A stretch of 64,000 nucleotides of DNA from Microbacterium ureisolvens (lineage in GTDB: Bacteria > Actinomycetota > Actinomycetes > Actinomycetales > Microbacteriaceae). The stretch lies in NCBI RefSeq assembly GCF_019511645.1, contig NZ_JAEUAX010000014.1:27417-91416 (forward strand), read 5' to 3'. The notes beneath the pieces are model-generated. The model made no database searches. It saw only the letters and a list, made by a program, of their open reading frames with translations, and was not told the DNA's origin. Each line of letters begins with the position of its first letter. The stretch's first letter is position 1. This document shows positions 1 to 9,434 of this stretch, piece after piece. The translations under genes were made by a program, and so were the position numbers.

Positions 1-519
1 AACCCCGACTACGACGCGTTCTGGCAGGTCGCCAACGCCCTGTCGTACTGGCTGGACGGCCTCGTCGCCCCGTTGAGTCAGTTCGCCGGGAGCGTCCTGT
101 TCTGGGTTCCTCGCGCACTGTGGCCGAACAAACCGACGGATACGGGCATCCTGCTGGCCGAGTACCGAGGATATGCGTTCGACAATCTCTCGGCACCGAC
201 GTGGGCCGAAGCGCTCGTGAACGGCGGCATCATCGCAGTCGTGATCGCCTTCCTGCTCATCGGGGTCGTCTTGCGCGCGATGGACAGCCGGACGGTACCC
301 GCCTTCCGCGCCGGCGGGGTGTGGGCCATCGTCGGAGGGATCCTGCCGGTGTTCATGACGATCCTCCTGCGCGGGTCGCTCCTGCAGGCGACCGGAGCGC
401 TGTTCCTCACCATCGTCTGCATCATGGCTGTCAGGGGCCCCGCCGCAGGGCCGCCCGGTGCGGAGCAGCATCCGTTCCCCGCGTCCGATTCCGACGCGGC
501 GGGAGCACCGTCGAACTAG
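1..519 (+). CDS. Wzy-like O-antigen/polysaccharide repeat-unit polymerase, C-terminal part
   Basis: The frame is open from the first base of the window, so the N-terminus is missing. The visible 172 residues contain the segment FWVPRALWPNKPTDTG followed by a WAEALVNGG stretch and at least two hydrophobic helices (VVIAFLLIGVVL and the WAIVGGILPVFMTILLRG region). This is the pattern of the C-terminal half of bacterial oligosaccharide repeat-unit polymerases, which join lipid-linked repeat units on the outer face of the membrane. The context of glycosyltransferases, a flippase and an acetyltransferase agrees. Its stop codon and that of the next, convergent gene share the same CTAG. Family assignment rests on motif and context only. 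Confidence 0.7.
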   Translation, partial: NPDYDAFWQVANALSYWLDGLVAPLSQFAGSVLFWVPRALWPNKPTDTGILLAEYRGYAFDNLSAPTWAEALVNGGIIAVVIAFLLIGVVLRAMDSRTVPAFRAGGVWAIVGGILPVFMTILLRGSLLQATGALFLTIVCIMAVRGPAAGPPGAEQHPFPASDSDAAGAPSN

Positions 520-1619
520 CTGTAGAAGGCCTCGAGGCGCTGGGCGATGGCGGTCATGCTGCGCTCCGATCGCACGGCATTCCTGCCTCGAGCGCCCATC
601 GCGGCAGACCGGTCCGGGTCGGCGAGCAAGGTGCGGAGGGCCTCCTCGAGACTTCCCACCGTGCCGTCGGTCACGAGGCCGGCCTCATGCTGTGTCACGA
701 ACGACGCGAGGCCGCATGTATCGGTGATGATGACGGGCAGACCCACCGACATCGCCTCCAGCACCGACATCGGATAGGGCTCGTCGACACTGGGCAGCAC
801 GTAGACGGTGGCGTGACGCATCCGCTCGGCCGTCCCGCTCATGCCGATGGGGCCCTCCCATCGGATGCGATCGCCGTGGCCCGAGGCGGCGATCGCATCA
901 CGGACCGCCGGGCCCTCGCCTTCATCGGGTCCGACGAGTGCGAAGGTCGCTTCGGGGAACGCCGGCGCGACGCGCGCCGCTGCCTCGACGAATGCGACGG
1001 GGAGCTTCCGAGCGGCCAGGCGAGCCAGATACAGAACCCTCGCCGGACCGGCGATGCGGGCCGACGCCTGGAGCGGGACCCCGTTGGGAAGCTCTTCCAA
1101 CCGCGTTTCGCCACCGGCGACGACCTGCAGGGATGCACGCTCGCGAGCGGTCAGGTAGGCGACGATCCGAGCTCGATGGAGCACCGGGCGAGTAAGGGCG
1201 AGATCGAGGGGGACGGCGAGCGGATTGTTGGTCTCGTCGACCATGCCGTGCGTCTGCACCACGATCGGCACCCCTCGCAGGACTGCGATGAGCGCCGACG
1301 GGAGGGTCACGAGGTCGCGCGCGGCATGCACGTGGACGACGTCGAACTCGCGGGCGTGACGGTGGACCGCTCTCCACAGCTCGGGAGAGCCGAGCCCTGC
1401 GAATCCGCTTCCGGGCAGGATCGTGCGGGCGGGGAAGAGTCTGGCCGGCACACCGTCGAGCTCGGTGGGGACGTTCCCGTCGAATCCTCGCTGCGTCCCG
1501 GCGAGCACGACCTGATGCCCCCGCTGCTGGAGTGCGAGCAGCTGGTTGATCGCGACTCGGGTCGGTCCGCCGTACTCGCCCAGCGGGCTGACGAGCGTGA
1601 CGATCCCGAGGATCTTCAT
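516..1619 (-). CDS. Glycosyltransferase family 4-type (GT-B fold)
   Basis: A 367-residue protein starting MKILGIVTLVSPLGEYGGPT, with the Gly-Gly-rich N-terminal loop typical of GT4 enzymes. The C-terminal half has VLYLARLAARK and the E-x7-E region (EPYPMSVLEAMSVGLPVI) that binds the nucleotide-sugar donor. It probably adds one sugar to the lipid-linked repeat unit on the cytoplasmic face. The ATG overlaps the stop of the upstream acetyltransferase gene as ATGA (1616-1619), which fixes the start although the reading frame extends further upstream. Donor and acceptor cannot be read from sequence. Confidence 0.88.
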   Translation of the reverse strand: MKILGIVTLVSPLGEYGGPTRVAINQLLALQQRGHQVVLAGTQRGFDGNVPTELDGVPARLFPARTILPGSGFAGLGSPELWRAVHRHAREFDVVHVHAARDLVTLPSALIAVLRGVPIVVQTHGMVDETNNPLAVPLDLALTRPVLHRARIVAYLTARERASLQVVAGGETRLEELPNGVPLQASARIAGPARVLYLARLAARKLPVAFVEAAARVAPAFPEATFALVGPDEGEGPAVRDAIAASGHGDRIRWEGPIGMSGTAERMRHATVYVLPSVDEPYPMSVLEAMSVGLPVIITDTCGLASFVTQHEAGLVTDGTVGSLEEALRTLLADPDRSAAMGARGRNAVRSERSMTAIAQRLEAFYS

Positions 1620-2170
1620 GACGCCGGCTCGCTGGCACCGCGGACCGACGCGCGCGGCGCGAGGACGATTGCTCCCGGCTCGACGTCCGATGTGACCAGT
1701 GCCGTCGCACCCACGACGGCATCCCGGCCCACCGTCACTCCGCGCAGGACCGTCGCTCGTGCCGCGACCCAGGCGCCGTCCTCGATGGTGATCGGGCCGT
1801 TGTCGAACTCGAACGTGGGAGAGCGGCGGTCGTGGCTTCCTGTGCAGAGGAGCACGCCCTGCGAGATGCAGACGTCGCTGCCGATGGTGACGGGCTCGAG
1901 GTTCAGGATCCACGCGCGTTCGCCGATCCATGTGTCGTCACCGATCGTGAGCTTCCAGGGCCAGTGGACGCGGACGCCGGAACGGAAGTTCACTCCGTCG
2001 CCGATGCGCGCGCCGAAAGCTCGCAGCACCTTGATCCGAAGTCCTGCAGGCACGAACCAGGGCATGACGAGAAGGCTGGAGGCCAGCTGCCACGCCGCCT
2101 GCCACGCGATGCTGCGTCCTTTGTCGTAACCGTCGCCGGTGAAGCCGGCCAGACTCCGTCGTCCGCCCAT
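1616..2170 (-). CDS. WcaF-type exopolysaccharide O-acetyltransferase (left-handed beta-helix)
   Basis: About 184 residues with hexapeptide repeats (IGDGVNF, IGDDTWIGE, IGSDVCISQG) and the colanic-acid acetyltransferase signatures VHWPWKLTIGDDTWIGE and LCTGSHD, where the histidine is the expected catalytic base. It would transfer acetyl from acetyl-CoA to a hydroxyl of a polysaccharide sugar. Two ATGs compete: 2170, with AGG nine bases upstream, and 2179, with AGG directly abutting. I chose 2170; longer upstream extensions lack family similarity. It is translationally coupled to the glycosyltransferase downstream. Confidence 0.85.
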   Translation of the reverse strand: MGGRRSLAGFTGDGYDKGRSIAWQAAWQLASSLLVMPWFVPAGLRIKVLRAFGARIGDGVNFRSGVRVHWPWKLTIGDDTWIGERAWILNLEPVTIGSDVCISQGVLLCTGSHDRRSPTFEFDNGPITIEDGAWVAARATVLRGVTVGRDAVVGATALVTSDVEPGAIVLAPRASVRGASEPAS

Positions 2171-2286
2171 GGGCGACATCCTAGCCACGCGCGGTTTCCG
2201 CAGGTCAGCGGTTATGATCCACTCGAACGCGCCCCACCGTTCACTGCAGTCGCGGTCGAGCAGCACTTCGTCGAAGGAGGGGCCCG

Positions 2287-3426
2287 GTGACAGCCTCCGA
2301 TCACCTGCGAGCGGTGTGGGTGAGCGGCGCGTTCGGGTTCGGGGACGATCTCGCCTACTTCCGGGAGGTCCTCGGGCAGTTCGCCCGACGGTTTCCGGAC
2401 GCCGTCGTCCTGGTGAGGGAGGGCTATCCCGTCGACCGCTACCCCGAGCTTCCCCTCGTCCCCGACCTCCGCTTCTGGGTGCGCCGGCGCGACCGATCGG
2501 TGGGAGAGTTCACGTACACCGGGAACCTCCGCATCCCGACTTTCCGGACCGCGTGGCGGATGCTCCGGCGCCCGACGGATGTCGTGGTCGTCGTCGAGTT
2601 CACCCCCACTGCGCTGGTCTCGGCGACGGCTGCACACCTGCGACGACGCAGAGTCGTGCAACTGATCGAATCCGACCCGTCGTTCCGCGGCGGCCGTGAC
2701 GGCCGAATCGCGACGACGGTGAAGAGGGCGTTCGCGCGACGGTCGCACGTCGTGCTGGTGAGCAACGACCGAACGGCGCGTTACGCGCGCGAGCGCCTCG
2801 GCATCCGCGCCGAGCGGTTGCGTATCGGGCCTTACCTGACGTCTCAGCCGGCGCAGCCGTCGACCGGTTCCGATGACGGCGGTAGCGTGCGCTTCCTGTT
2901 CCTCAACAGCCTTCAGCGCCGCAAGGGTCTCCACCTCCTCCTCGCTGCACTGGCCGAGCTCCCCGCGCACACCCGTGACTGGACGCTGGATGTCGTGGGG
3001 GATGGACCTGAGCGCGCGAGGCTCGAAGGGCAGGCCGTCGAGCTGGGGCTGGCGGAGAGGGTCCGCTTCCATGGCCGGAGGTCCCACGACGAGGTGGCCG
3101 CCGACTACGCGCGCTCCCATGTCGTGGTCTGTCCGACCCAAGGCGACTACCGCTCGCTCGCCGGGTTCGAGGCGGTGAACGCCCGGCGTCCGGTCGTGCT
3201 GTCCACTCGCGACGGGGCGGCTGAGGAGATCGTCGATTCGGGTGCCGCTGCGGTCGCGGTCGATCCCGTCGAGAGACGAGCGCTGGCAGCGGTTCTCGCG
3301 AGCTTCCTCCAGGACGACACGCACCTCGCGAAGCAGCTGGAGATCGCATCGGTGCCACCGGGCCGGTTCAGCGTCGAGGTCGTCGGCGCGAACCTGGAGT
3401 CCGCGATCCGGGCGGCGGTGAGATGA
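2287..3426 (+). CDS. Glycosyltransferase family 1/4-type
   Basis: A 379-residue GT-B protein. The C-terminal domain shows VRFLFLNSLQRRKGLHLLLAAL, then DVVGDGPERARLE and a late acidic loop (SLAGFEAVNARRPVVLST), matching the donor-binding half of family 1/4 enzymes. The N-terminal half is poorly conserved, as expected for the acceptor side. It starts with GTG preceded by GAAGGAGG at good spacing. It reads divergently from the acetyltransferase gene and its stop overlaps the next gene's ATG (ATGA), so transfer and export are probably co-expressed. Sugar specificity is unknown. Confidence 0.82.
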   Translation: MTASDHLRAVWVSGAFGFGDDLAYFREVLGQFARRFPDAVVLVREGYPVDRYPELPLVPDLRFWVRRRDRSVGEFTYTGNLRIPTFRTAWRMLRRPTDVVVVVEFTPTALVSATAAHLRRRRVVQLIESDPSFRGGRDGRIATTVKRAFARRSHVVLVSNDRTARYARERLGIRAERLRIGPYLTSQPAQPSTGSDDGGSVRFLFLNSLQRRKGLHLLLAALAELPAHTRDWTLDVVGDGPERARLEGQAVELGLAERVRFHGRRSHDEVAADYARSHVVVCPTQGDYRSLAGFEAVNARRPVVLSTRDGAAEEIVDSGAAAVAVDPVERRALAAVLASFLQDDTHLAKQLEIASVPPGRFSVEVVGANLESAIRAAVR

Positions 3427-4625
3427 CCCCTCGTCGTCTGCGGCTTCCTCGCCCGCTGACGATCGCGCAGATCCTCTCGAGCGCCGCGGGAGCGGTGCCC
3501 ATGCTGATCGCCGCCGTACGGATGGATCCGCCGGCCTTCACGTCGTTCTCGATCCTCACCCTGGCCAGCGTGCTCGCGGTCGGAGGGTCACGGGCTGCCC
3601 TCTTCCAGCCCGCGCTGATCTTCCAGCGAACGGACGCGGGATCGCTGGTGCCCGCGCGATACATGTTGGTCGTCTCGTCGTTGTCCGCTCTCGCGGTGGC
3701 CGCGATCGCGGTCGTCTCGACCGGGGCGCCTCCCGCCGAGGCAGGGCTCATCGGTGTCGCCGGCGCCGTGCCCGTCTTCTACGACTGGGTCCGGTATCGC
3801 GCCATCGGTTCGGGCCGGCGCTGGGCCGTCGCCGCCGGGGACGGCGTGCGTTTGACGTTCGTCTCGGCGACGGCCCTGCCGCTTCTGGCAGCCACTCCCT
3901 TGTCGTTCATGCTCGCCATCGGTGTCTCCTGCGCGATCGCGGCCGCGGTGCTCCTTCCCCAGGTTCCGGTGCGCGTGGGAACCTACCCGTACCGCCGCTA
4001 CCGTTCGTCGGCGGCCTGGCAGACTCTCGACTTCGCCGTCGGCCAGGCCATCGTCTCCCTGCCCCTCTTCCTGCTCGCCGGCTCCGGCGCGAACGATCTG
4101 ATCGGCGGAGTACGCCTTGCCCAGACGCTTCTCGGACCGCTGAATCTGGCCTTCGCGGCGACGACGACGAACATCATCGCCGATGGCGCAACGCACGTCG
4201 ATTACCGGCAGGCGTCGGCGGTCATCGCCCGCGGCTGGCGCGCCAGCATCCGGCTCGGCCTTCTGGCGACCGCCGTCGTCACGATTCTCACCGGCGTCAT
4301 CTGGTCGACGGGGTGGGCGCCGGCGGGAGTCGAGCGTGCGGACCTCCTCCTCGGTATGGTCCTGGTCGGGGCGTCGACCATCCTCACGGGCTGGTCGGGC
4401 ATCCACGGGATCGTGCTCCGGGTGCTCGATCATCAGTCCGCGGTCACGCTGGTCCGCATCGGCATCGCGTCCGCCACCACGGCAGGGTTCCTCATCGGCT
4501 ACGCGGCCGGCGGCGACGAGTGGAGTCTGATCCTCGGATTCGGCGCGAACGCGATCTCCGCCCCCCTCCTGTTCATTCCCGTCGCGCTGTTCCACTACCG
4601 CCGTGACACGCGTGAGACGCCCTGA
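3423..4625 (+). CDS. Wzx/MATE-like polysaccharide flippase (multi-pass membrane protein)
   Basis: A 400-residue membrane protein with roughly a dozen hydrophobic segments and short polar loops. Its start overlaps the preceding glycosyltransferase stop by four bases. Size and topology match Wzx-type flippases, which move undecaprenyl-diphosphate-linked repeat units across the membrane before Wzy polymerisation. No short catalytic motif exists to confirm this, so the call depends on topology and on a neighbourhood that already contains a polymerase, a priming transferase and several glycosyltransferases. Another MOP-superfamily transporter is possible. Confidence 0.65.
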   Translation: MTPRRLRLPRPLTIAQILSSAAGAVPMLIAAVRMDPPAFTSFSILTLASVLAVGGSRAALFQPALIFQRTDAGSLVPARYMLVVSSLSALAVAAIAVVSTGAPPAEAGLIGVAGAVPVFYDWVRYRAIGSGRRWAVAAGDGVRLTFVSATALPLLAATPLSFMLAIGVSCAIAAAVLLPQVPVRVGTYPYRRYRSSAAWQTLDFAVGQAIVSLPLFLLAGSGANDLIGGVRLAQTLLGPLNLAFAATTTNIIADGATHVDYRQASAVIARGWRASIRLGLLATAVVTILTGVIWSTGWAPAGVERADLLLGMVLVGASTILTGWSGIHGIVLRVLDHQSAVTLVRIGIASATTAGFLIGYAAGGDEWSLILGFGANAISAPLLFIPVALFHYRRDTRETP

Positions 4626-4635
4626 TCGTCCACGG

Positions 4636-5352
4636 TCAGCCGGTCCGTTGCAGCACCCGGAACCACTTGAGGAGCAGAGCGATCGTGATGACGGCGGTCA
4701 AGCCGCCGAGCGCGGCGTAGACCGCGAAGAAGATCTGCGATGAGCCCCACAGAACGAAGGCGAGCGCCAGGACACCATAATCCGCGGGCAGCAGCCCGAG
4801 CGCCCGGATCGTCGACGGGGACCGCGGTGGGTCCGCTTGAAGCGGCCGAGTGCGTCGGAGCAGTTCGAAGATCGTCATTCCCGAGAACAGCACGACCGCG
4901 ACGAGCATGTAGGCGAGGGGCAGCAGCAGCCATGCCCCCGCCAAGAGCCCCTGGGTCGCCGCGGCGATCAGCACCGCGGCGTGGACCGCGACCATCTTGC
5001 CCGCATCCACGACGTGGTCCAGCCACTCTCCGGCAAGGCTGCCGCGCCCGGTCAGTCGCGCGACCTGACCATCCGCCGAGTCCAGGGCGAACCCGAGCGC
5101 CAGGAGCACCGTGACCGCCAGACCGGTGAGCCAGCCGGCGGGGCTGAGGACGAGCACGACCAGGCCCAGTGCGGTGCAGAGCGCAGAGACGGCGGTCACG
5201 CCGTTCGGCGAGACGCCGGCGGAGGCGGCTGCCGCCGCGAAGAACCGACCGACCGGACGGTTGATGTACCTGGAATACAGCGAGACGCCCGCTCGACTCT
5301 TCTGCGAGCTCGACAAGGAACCCATGGCTTCGCGAAAGGTCAGACCGGACAT
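4636..5352 (-). CDS. CDP-alcohol phosphatidyltransferase family protein
   Basis: A 238-residue integral membrane enzyme with the signature D-x2-D-G-x2-A-R-x8-G-x3-D-x3-D, read here as DSADGQVAR, a glycine eight residues on, then EWLDHVVD. The aspartates bind magnesium and catalyse transfer of a phospho-alcohol from CDP-alcohol with release of CMP. Phospholipid synthases of this family are usually encoded elsewhere; placed inside a polysaccharide locus, this one may attach glycerol- or inositol-phosphate to a glycan or its lipid carrier (inference). ATG 5352 is preceded by a run of six G at good spacing; the longer upstream frame has no family similarity. It converges on the flippase gene with a 10-bp gap. 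Confidence 0.85.
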   Translation of the reverse strand: MSGLTFREAMGSLSSSQKSRAGVSLYSRYINRPVGRFFAAAAASAGVSPNGVTAVSALCTALGLVVLVLSPAGWLTGLAVTVLLALGFALDSADGQVARLTGRGSLAGEWLDHVVDAGKMVAVHAAVLIAAATQGLLAGAWLLLPLAYMLVAVVLFSGMTIFELLRRTRPLQADPPRSPSTIRALGLLPADYGVLALAFVLWGSSQIFFAVYAALGGLTAVITIALLLKWFRVLQRTG

Positions 5353-5479
5353 GTCCCCCCATGCCCCCGCACCTCGTGGTGCGAGTGTTGGAATACACAC
5401 TGGCGTCTGACGCCCTGTCGTGTAAACTCCGCGTCAAGCGTACTGGCAAGTTGCACCCGACGACGATGATGCCGAAGCG

Positions 5480-5582
5480 CAGCGACAGCACGTGTGCCCG
5501 CGGACGGGGAGCCTGTGGGCGACCGGTGATCCACTGGGGAAGTGCGACGACCGGTCTCGAATATCTGGGAACGGGGTTTCAC
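5480..5582 (+). promoter_or_regulatory. Leader of the first giant surface-protein gene, similar to that of its paralogue
   Basis: The leader contains ATGCCGA-GCGC, then GCCCGCGGACGGGGAGCC (5496-5513), CACTGGGGA, GGTCTC and TATCTGGG. The same blocks occur in the same order upstream of and across the start of the paralogous gene at 11303, and would be unlikely by chance in this order. The element may be a structured RNA or a binding region kept after duplication. No known riboswitch class could be confirmed by eye. Confidence 0.4.
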
Positions 5583-8500
5583 GTGCGTACTCGCTTTTTC
5601 GCGAGCGTCGCCGCTGCTGCGGCGCTCGCCATCGGAATCATCGCCTTACCACCGGCACAATCGGCGAAAGCGCTCTCGCCCGATCTGCCGTTCAGTGCCG
5701 ACGCACTGCCGACATGGCAGACCAACGGCGTCGTCTGGCAGGTGGCCATCTCCCGTGGCAGAGCAGTCGTCGGCGGGACCTTCAGTCAGATCCGGCCTGG
5801 AGCAGGGCAGTCCGGAACGGCACGGAATCTGACGAGTCTGGCCATCCTCAACGCCGCGACGGGTGAGCCGGACGCGTGTCAGCTGCCGGTCGCCTTCAAC
5901 GGCGGCACGGCAGCGGTGTATGCCGTCAAGGCCGCACCCGACGGCAACACCGTCTTCGTCGGCGGCCAGTTCACGAGCGTCGGCGGCGTCGCGGTGAGCA
6001 GGCTGGCCGAGATCAATGTCGCGACCTGCACCGTCACGCCGTTCCGTGTCACCGGCATCTCCAACTATGTGCTCGAGATCGAGCCGTCCAACGACTTCGT
6101 CTACTTCGGCGGGGTGTTCCAGACGGTTGCCGGACAAACCAGGCGCAGCTTCGCGAAGGTCAATCGCGCAGGAGCTCTGCAGACGGCGTTCGTCGCAAAC
6201 GCGTCCGGTGCGACGGAGGAGCTGTACAGCACCACCGTCGTGCCCGGCAAGAATGCCCGTGGTGATGCCCTCCAGCTATCCCCGGACGGCACCCGGCTGG
6301 CGATCGGCGGTGACTGGTTCGACATCAACGGATCGGCATCCCACAGCTTCGCCGTCGTGGACTCGACGACGGGAGCGGTGCTGCGCACGTGGCCGGCCAA
6401 CACTGTCGGGAACACGTCCCGCACCAAGATGATCAGCTCCGATGGCACGCGGTTCTTCGTGGCGCAAGAAGGGTTCGCCGGGTTTGACGGCGCGCTGGCG
6501 TACAACTGGTCCGACTACAGCCAGGCATGGCGCGACAACTGCGCCGGTGCCTTCCAGGCCATTGTGCCCTACCAGGGGCTGCTGTTCGAGGCCCACCACC
6601 ACCATGACTGCGGGGCGATGGGGATGTTCCCCGACGGCCGGCGCACGTTCCTGTCCGTTACCCATGCTGCCGATCCCACCCAGCTGCACATCGGCTGGCT
6701 CCCGGAGCTGAACGACGGCACGGGCGAAGGCATCGGGCCGCGCTCGATCGCGATCGGACCCGGGACCAACGGCACCCCGTACCTGTGGGTCGGCGGGGAG
6801 TTCACTCGCGTCAACGGCGCGAATCAGCAGGGACTCACGCGATTCAGTCCCACCGATACGGGTGCACCACCGGTGCCCGCCGTCGCGGCGCGCGCCATCA
6901 CGCCGAATGCGATCCAGGTCAACATCCGGGGTGTCTATGATCCTGACGACTCCGACATCACCTATGCCGTGTACCGAGGGAACAACACGACGACCCCGGT
7001 GTGGACCGGCGTGGCGCAATCGAAGCACTGGTACCGGTACCAGGCCACATTCGTCGACACGGACGTCACCCCCGGTACGAGTTACACGTATCGCGTGCGG
7101 GCGATCGACCGGGCGAACAACCAGAGCGCCTTGTCGGGGACGGCGACGGCGAGTGCGTCGGCGACAGGGTCGGTCTACGCCTCGAGCGTCATCGCGGACC
7201 AGCCGCGGCTCTACTATCGCTACGACGACACCGCGAACGCGCAGTGGATCCTCGACAGCGCCGGCCAGACTGTCGTCGGGCTCAACGGCCTCGCGCAGAA
7301 CGGCGTAGACCGCAATGCGGCCGGTGCGATCCCCAACGACCCAAGCCGCAGCGCGACCTTCACCGATACGCAGGCGAGCGGGCTGCCGCAGTACGTCTGG
7401 AACGACGTCATCGCCGTCGGGCCCACCGTGTACTCGGTAGAGACGTGGTTCCGGACGACATCCACCACCGGCGGGGCGCTCGCGAACTACGGATCGTCGA
7501 ACGGGCGTCCTCGTACGGACAACGGAACGGATCGCACCAGCGGGACCGTCGACCGGGTCGTGTACATGGAGAACGGGACCGGCTTCCTCCGATTCGGCGT
7601 GCGCGCCGGCTTCGGCACGACGACGCTGCGCAGCCTGTCTGCGTTCAACGACGGGCAGTGGCATCACGTGGTCGGCACGCAGGGCCCGGGCGGCATGCGC
7701 CTGTACGTCGATGGGGTGCTTCAGTCGCAGAACGCCACGACCGGCGCGGGCACCTACAGCGGCACGTGGCACGTCGGGGGCGACAGCCTCAACGGCTACC
7801 CGTCGACGGGCAACACGCTCGTGAACCGTTACTTCGACGGTCAGCTGGACGAGACCGCGGTGTACTACCAGGCGCTGTCGCCGCAGCAGATCCAGAACCA
7901 CTTCAACGTGGGGACCGGATTCGTCGACACCGTTGTGCCGAGCACCCCGCAAGGCGTGAGCGGATCGTTCGACGGCGCCAATGTCGACGTCAGCTGGTCC
8001 GCCTCGACCGACAACATCGGCGTGGCGGGGTACCGGGTCTACCGCGGGACGACCGCCGGGTTCACGCCCGGCACCGACACGCTTCGCGGAACGGTGAGCG
8101 GGACGACGTTCGAAGACGTGGCGCCGCCTCCGGGCACCTTCTACTACAAGGTGGTCGCGTTCGACGGCGCGAACAACGCGAGCGTCGCCTCCGCGGCATC
8201 CGCTCCCGTCACCGTCGTCGATGGGGTCCCGCCGACGGTCCCGACTGGAGTGACGGCGGTGGCTGCCGGCCAGGCGGCGGATGTCTCGTGGACGGCGTCG
8301 ACCGACAACGCCGGCGTGACGGGCTACGCGCTGTACAGAGGCTCCGATCCGGGCTTCGTGCCGAGCGCGGAGACCCTCATCCAGGCCAACGTCGTCGGCA
8401 CCTCGTACCATGACACGCCGCTCTCCGAGGGCACGTGGTACTACAAGGTGACCGCCCGCGACGCAGCCGGGAACGTCTCAGGTGCGTCGAGCGCGGCATC

Positions 8501-9338
8501 CGTGGTGATCGTCGCCCCCGACAACACCGCTCCGAGCGTGCCCACCGGATTGACGGCAGTCGTCGAAGGCGGCAACAACGTGCAGCTCAACTGGAATGCC
8601 TCGACCGACAACGTCGGCGTCACCGGATACATCGTGTACCGGGGAACGACGGCCGGGTTCACCGCGAACGACGCTTCTCGGATCGGCGACGCGATGGACA
8701 CGACCTTCACCGACAGCGCCCGACCACAGGGCACCTGGTATTACAGGGTCGCGGCCAGAGATGCGTCGTCGAACGTGAGCGCGGCATCGGCCGCAGTGGC
8801 CGCCGTCGTCACGAACCCGCCGGCGCCGCCCACGACGCAGACGATCGTGACGTCCGCCGATTCGATGGCCGCAGCCGTCAATCCGACGTTCGCCTACGGG
8901 TCGACGAACCAGCTCTCGTCGCGCTTCAACACCACGATCGAGTCGTTCCTGCGGTTCGACCTCCCGGCCGCACCGGCGGGGCAGGTCCTCACATCGGCGA
9001 CGATCTCGCTGCGGACGTCCAACGATCAGACGGCTGGATCGACGGACATCCACGAGTTCCGCCTGGTCAGCGGGACGTGGCAGGAGAACACGATCACGTG
9101 GAACAACCGCCCGACGACGGTCGGCGCGGCCGTGCTGGGGCAGCTGATGGGGGCCACAGCGGTCGACACGCCCTACAGCGCCACCCTCTCCGCTGCGGAT
9201 CTCGCGCCGCTGGCAGGCACCTCGGTCACCCTGCGGCTGTCGAGTTCGGCGGGCAGCGACAACGTGCGCCTGTGGTCCCGTGAGGCGGCGCCGACCGCCT
9301 ACCGGCCGACTCTCACCCTCGTCTACACGACACCCTGA
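5583..9338 (+). CDS. Secreted multidomain protein: beta-propeller, FN3, LamG, three FN3, DNRLRE/CBM96-like
   Basis: A 1251-residue exported protein. GTG 5583 gives a signal peptide (RTRFF, hydrophobic core, cleavage near AQSAKA) of the same length as in the paralogue at 11303. Residues about 33-420 hold propeller-like repeats of the form VGGxFxxVxG. An FN3 domain (about 425-528), a LamG concanavalin-like domain (about 530-780) and three FN3 domains with WxASTDNxGVxGYxVYRG (about 782-1075) follow. A C-terminal DNRLRE/CBM96-like domain has SFLRFDLP and WNNRP. LamG and CBM96-like domains usually bind glycans, so a matrix or adhesion role with the locally made polysaccharide is likely (inference). 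No LPXTG or transmembrane anchor is present. HHHHDC in the propeller region is conserved in position in the paralogue. Confidence 0.82.
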   Translation: MRTRFFASVAAAAALAIGIIALPPAQSAKALSPDLPFSADALPTWQTNGVVWQVAISRGRAVVGGTFSQIRPGAGQSGTARNLTSLAILNAATGEPDACQLPVAFNGGTAAVYAVKAAPDGNTVFVGGQFTSVGGVAVSRLAEINVATCTVTPFRVTGISNYVLEIEPSNDFVYFGGVFQTVAGQTRRSFAKVNRAGALQTAFVANASGATEELYSTTVVPGKNARGDALQLSPDGTRLAIGGDWFDINGSASHSFAVVDSTTGAVLRTWPANTVGNTSRTKMISSDGTRFFVAQEGFAGFDGALAYNWSDYSQAWRDNCAGAFQAIVPYQGLLFEAHHHHDCGAMGMFPDGRRTFLSVTHAADPTQLHIGWLPELNDGTGEGIGPRSIAIGPGTNGTPYLWVGGEFTRVNGANQQGLTRFSPTDTGAPPVPAVAARAITPNAIQVNIRGVYDPDDSDITYAVYRGNNTTTPVWTGVAQSKHWYRYQATFVDTDVTPGTSYTYRVRAIDRANNQSALSGTATASASATGSVYASSVIADQPRLYYRYDDTANAQWILDSAGQTVVGLNGLAQNGVDRNAAGAIPNDPSRSATFTDTQASGLPQYVWNDVIAVGPTVYSVETWFRTTSTTGGALANYGSSNGRPRTDNGTDRTSGTVDRVVYMENGTGFLRFGVRAGFGTTTLRSLSAFNDGQWHHVVGTQGPGGMRLYVDGVLQSQNATTGAGTYSGTWHVGGDSLNGYPSTGNTLVNRYFDGQLDETAVYYQALSPQQIQNHFNVGTGFVDTVVPSTPQGVSGSFDGANVDVSWSASTDNIGVAGYRVYRGTTAGFTPGTDTLRGTVSGTTFEDVAPPPGTFYYKVVAFDGANNASVASAASAPVTVVDGVPPTVPTGVTAVAAGQAADVSWTASTDNAGVTGYALYRGSDPGFVPSAETLIQANVVGTSYHDTPLSEGTWYYKVTARDAAGNVSGASSAASVVIVAPDNTAPSVPTGLTAVVEGGNNVQLNWNASTDNVGVTGYIVYRGTTAGFTANDASRIGDAMDTTFTDSARPQGTWYYRVAARDASSNVSAASAAVAAVVTNPPAPPTTQTIVTSADSMAAAVNPTFAYGSTNQLSSRFNTTIESFLRFDLPAAPAGQVLTSATISLRTSNDQTAGSTDIHEFRLVSGTWQENTITWNNRPTTVGAAVLGQLMGATAVDTPYSATLSAADLAPLAGTSVTLRLSSSAGSDNVRLWSREAAPTAYRPTLTLVYTTP

Positions 9339-9348
9339 CGGCAGGAGT

Positions 9349-9417
9349 CGGCCCGGGGGCGGGGCGAGCGGATCGATCAGCCGCGAGTCCCGCCCCCGGG
9401 CCGGCGCCGGCCCGGGG
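9349..9417. terminator. GC-rich double hairpin between convergent genes
   Basis: A perfect 14-bp stem pairs GGCCCGGGGGCGGG (9350-9363) with 9389-9402 across a 25-nt loop. Overlapping its right arm is a 24-bp perfect palindrome at 9394-9417. The two hairpins exclude each other. The element lies between the end of the giant gene and the end of the convergent glycosyltransferase gene. It has no T-tract, as is common for actinobacterial terminators. Confidence 0.65.
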
Positions 9418-9434
9418 ATGAAGCCTGGTCCGGC

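Noticed and set aside
5542..5600. Apparent frameshift at the start of the first giant gene
   Set aside because: Another frame gives VSNIWERGF, resembling VSRIWVGVV of the paralogue. However, the GTG 5583 frame yields a proper signal peptide of equal length running into conserved ALSP and WQTNG, so the gene is intact and the likeness comes from the shared leader.
6276..8411. Long minus-strand open frame opposite the first giant gene
   Set aside because: It is a GC-rich shadow of a clearly real gene. Composition is Arg/Gly/Val-rich, with no family motif and no ribosome site.
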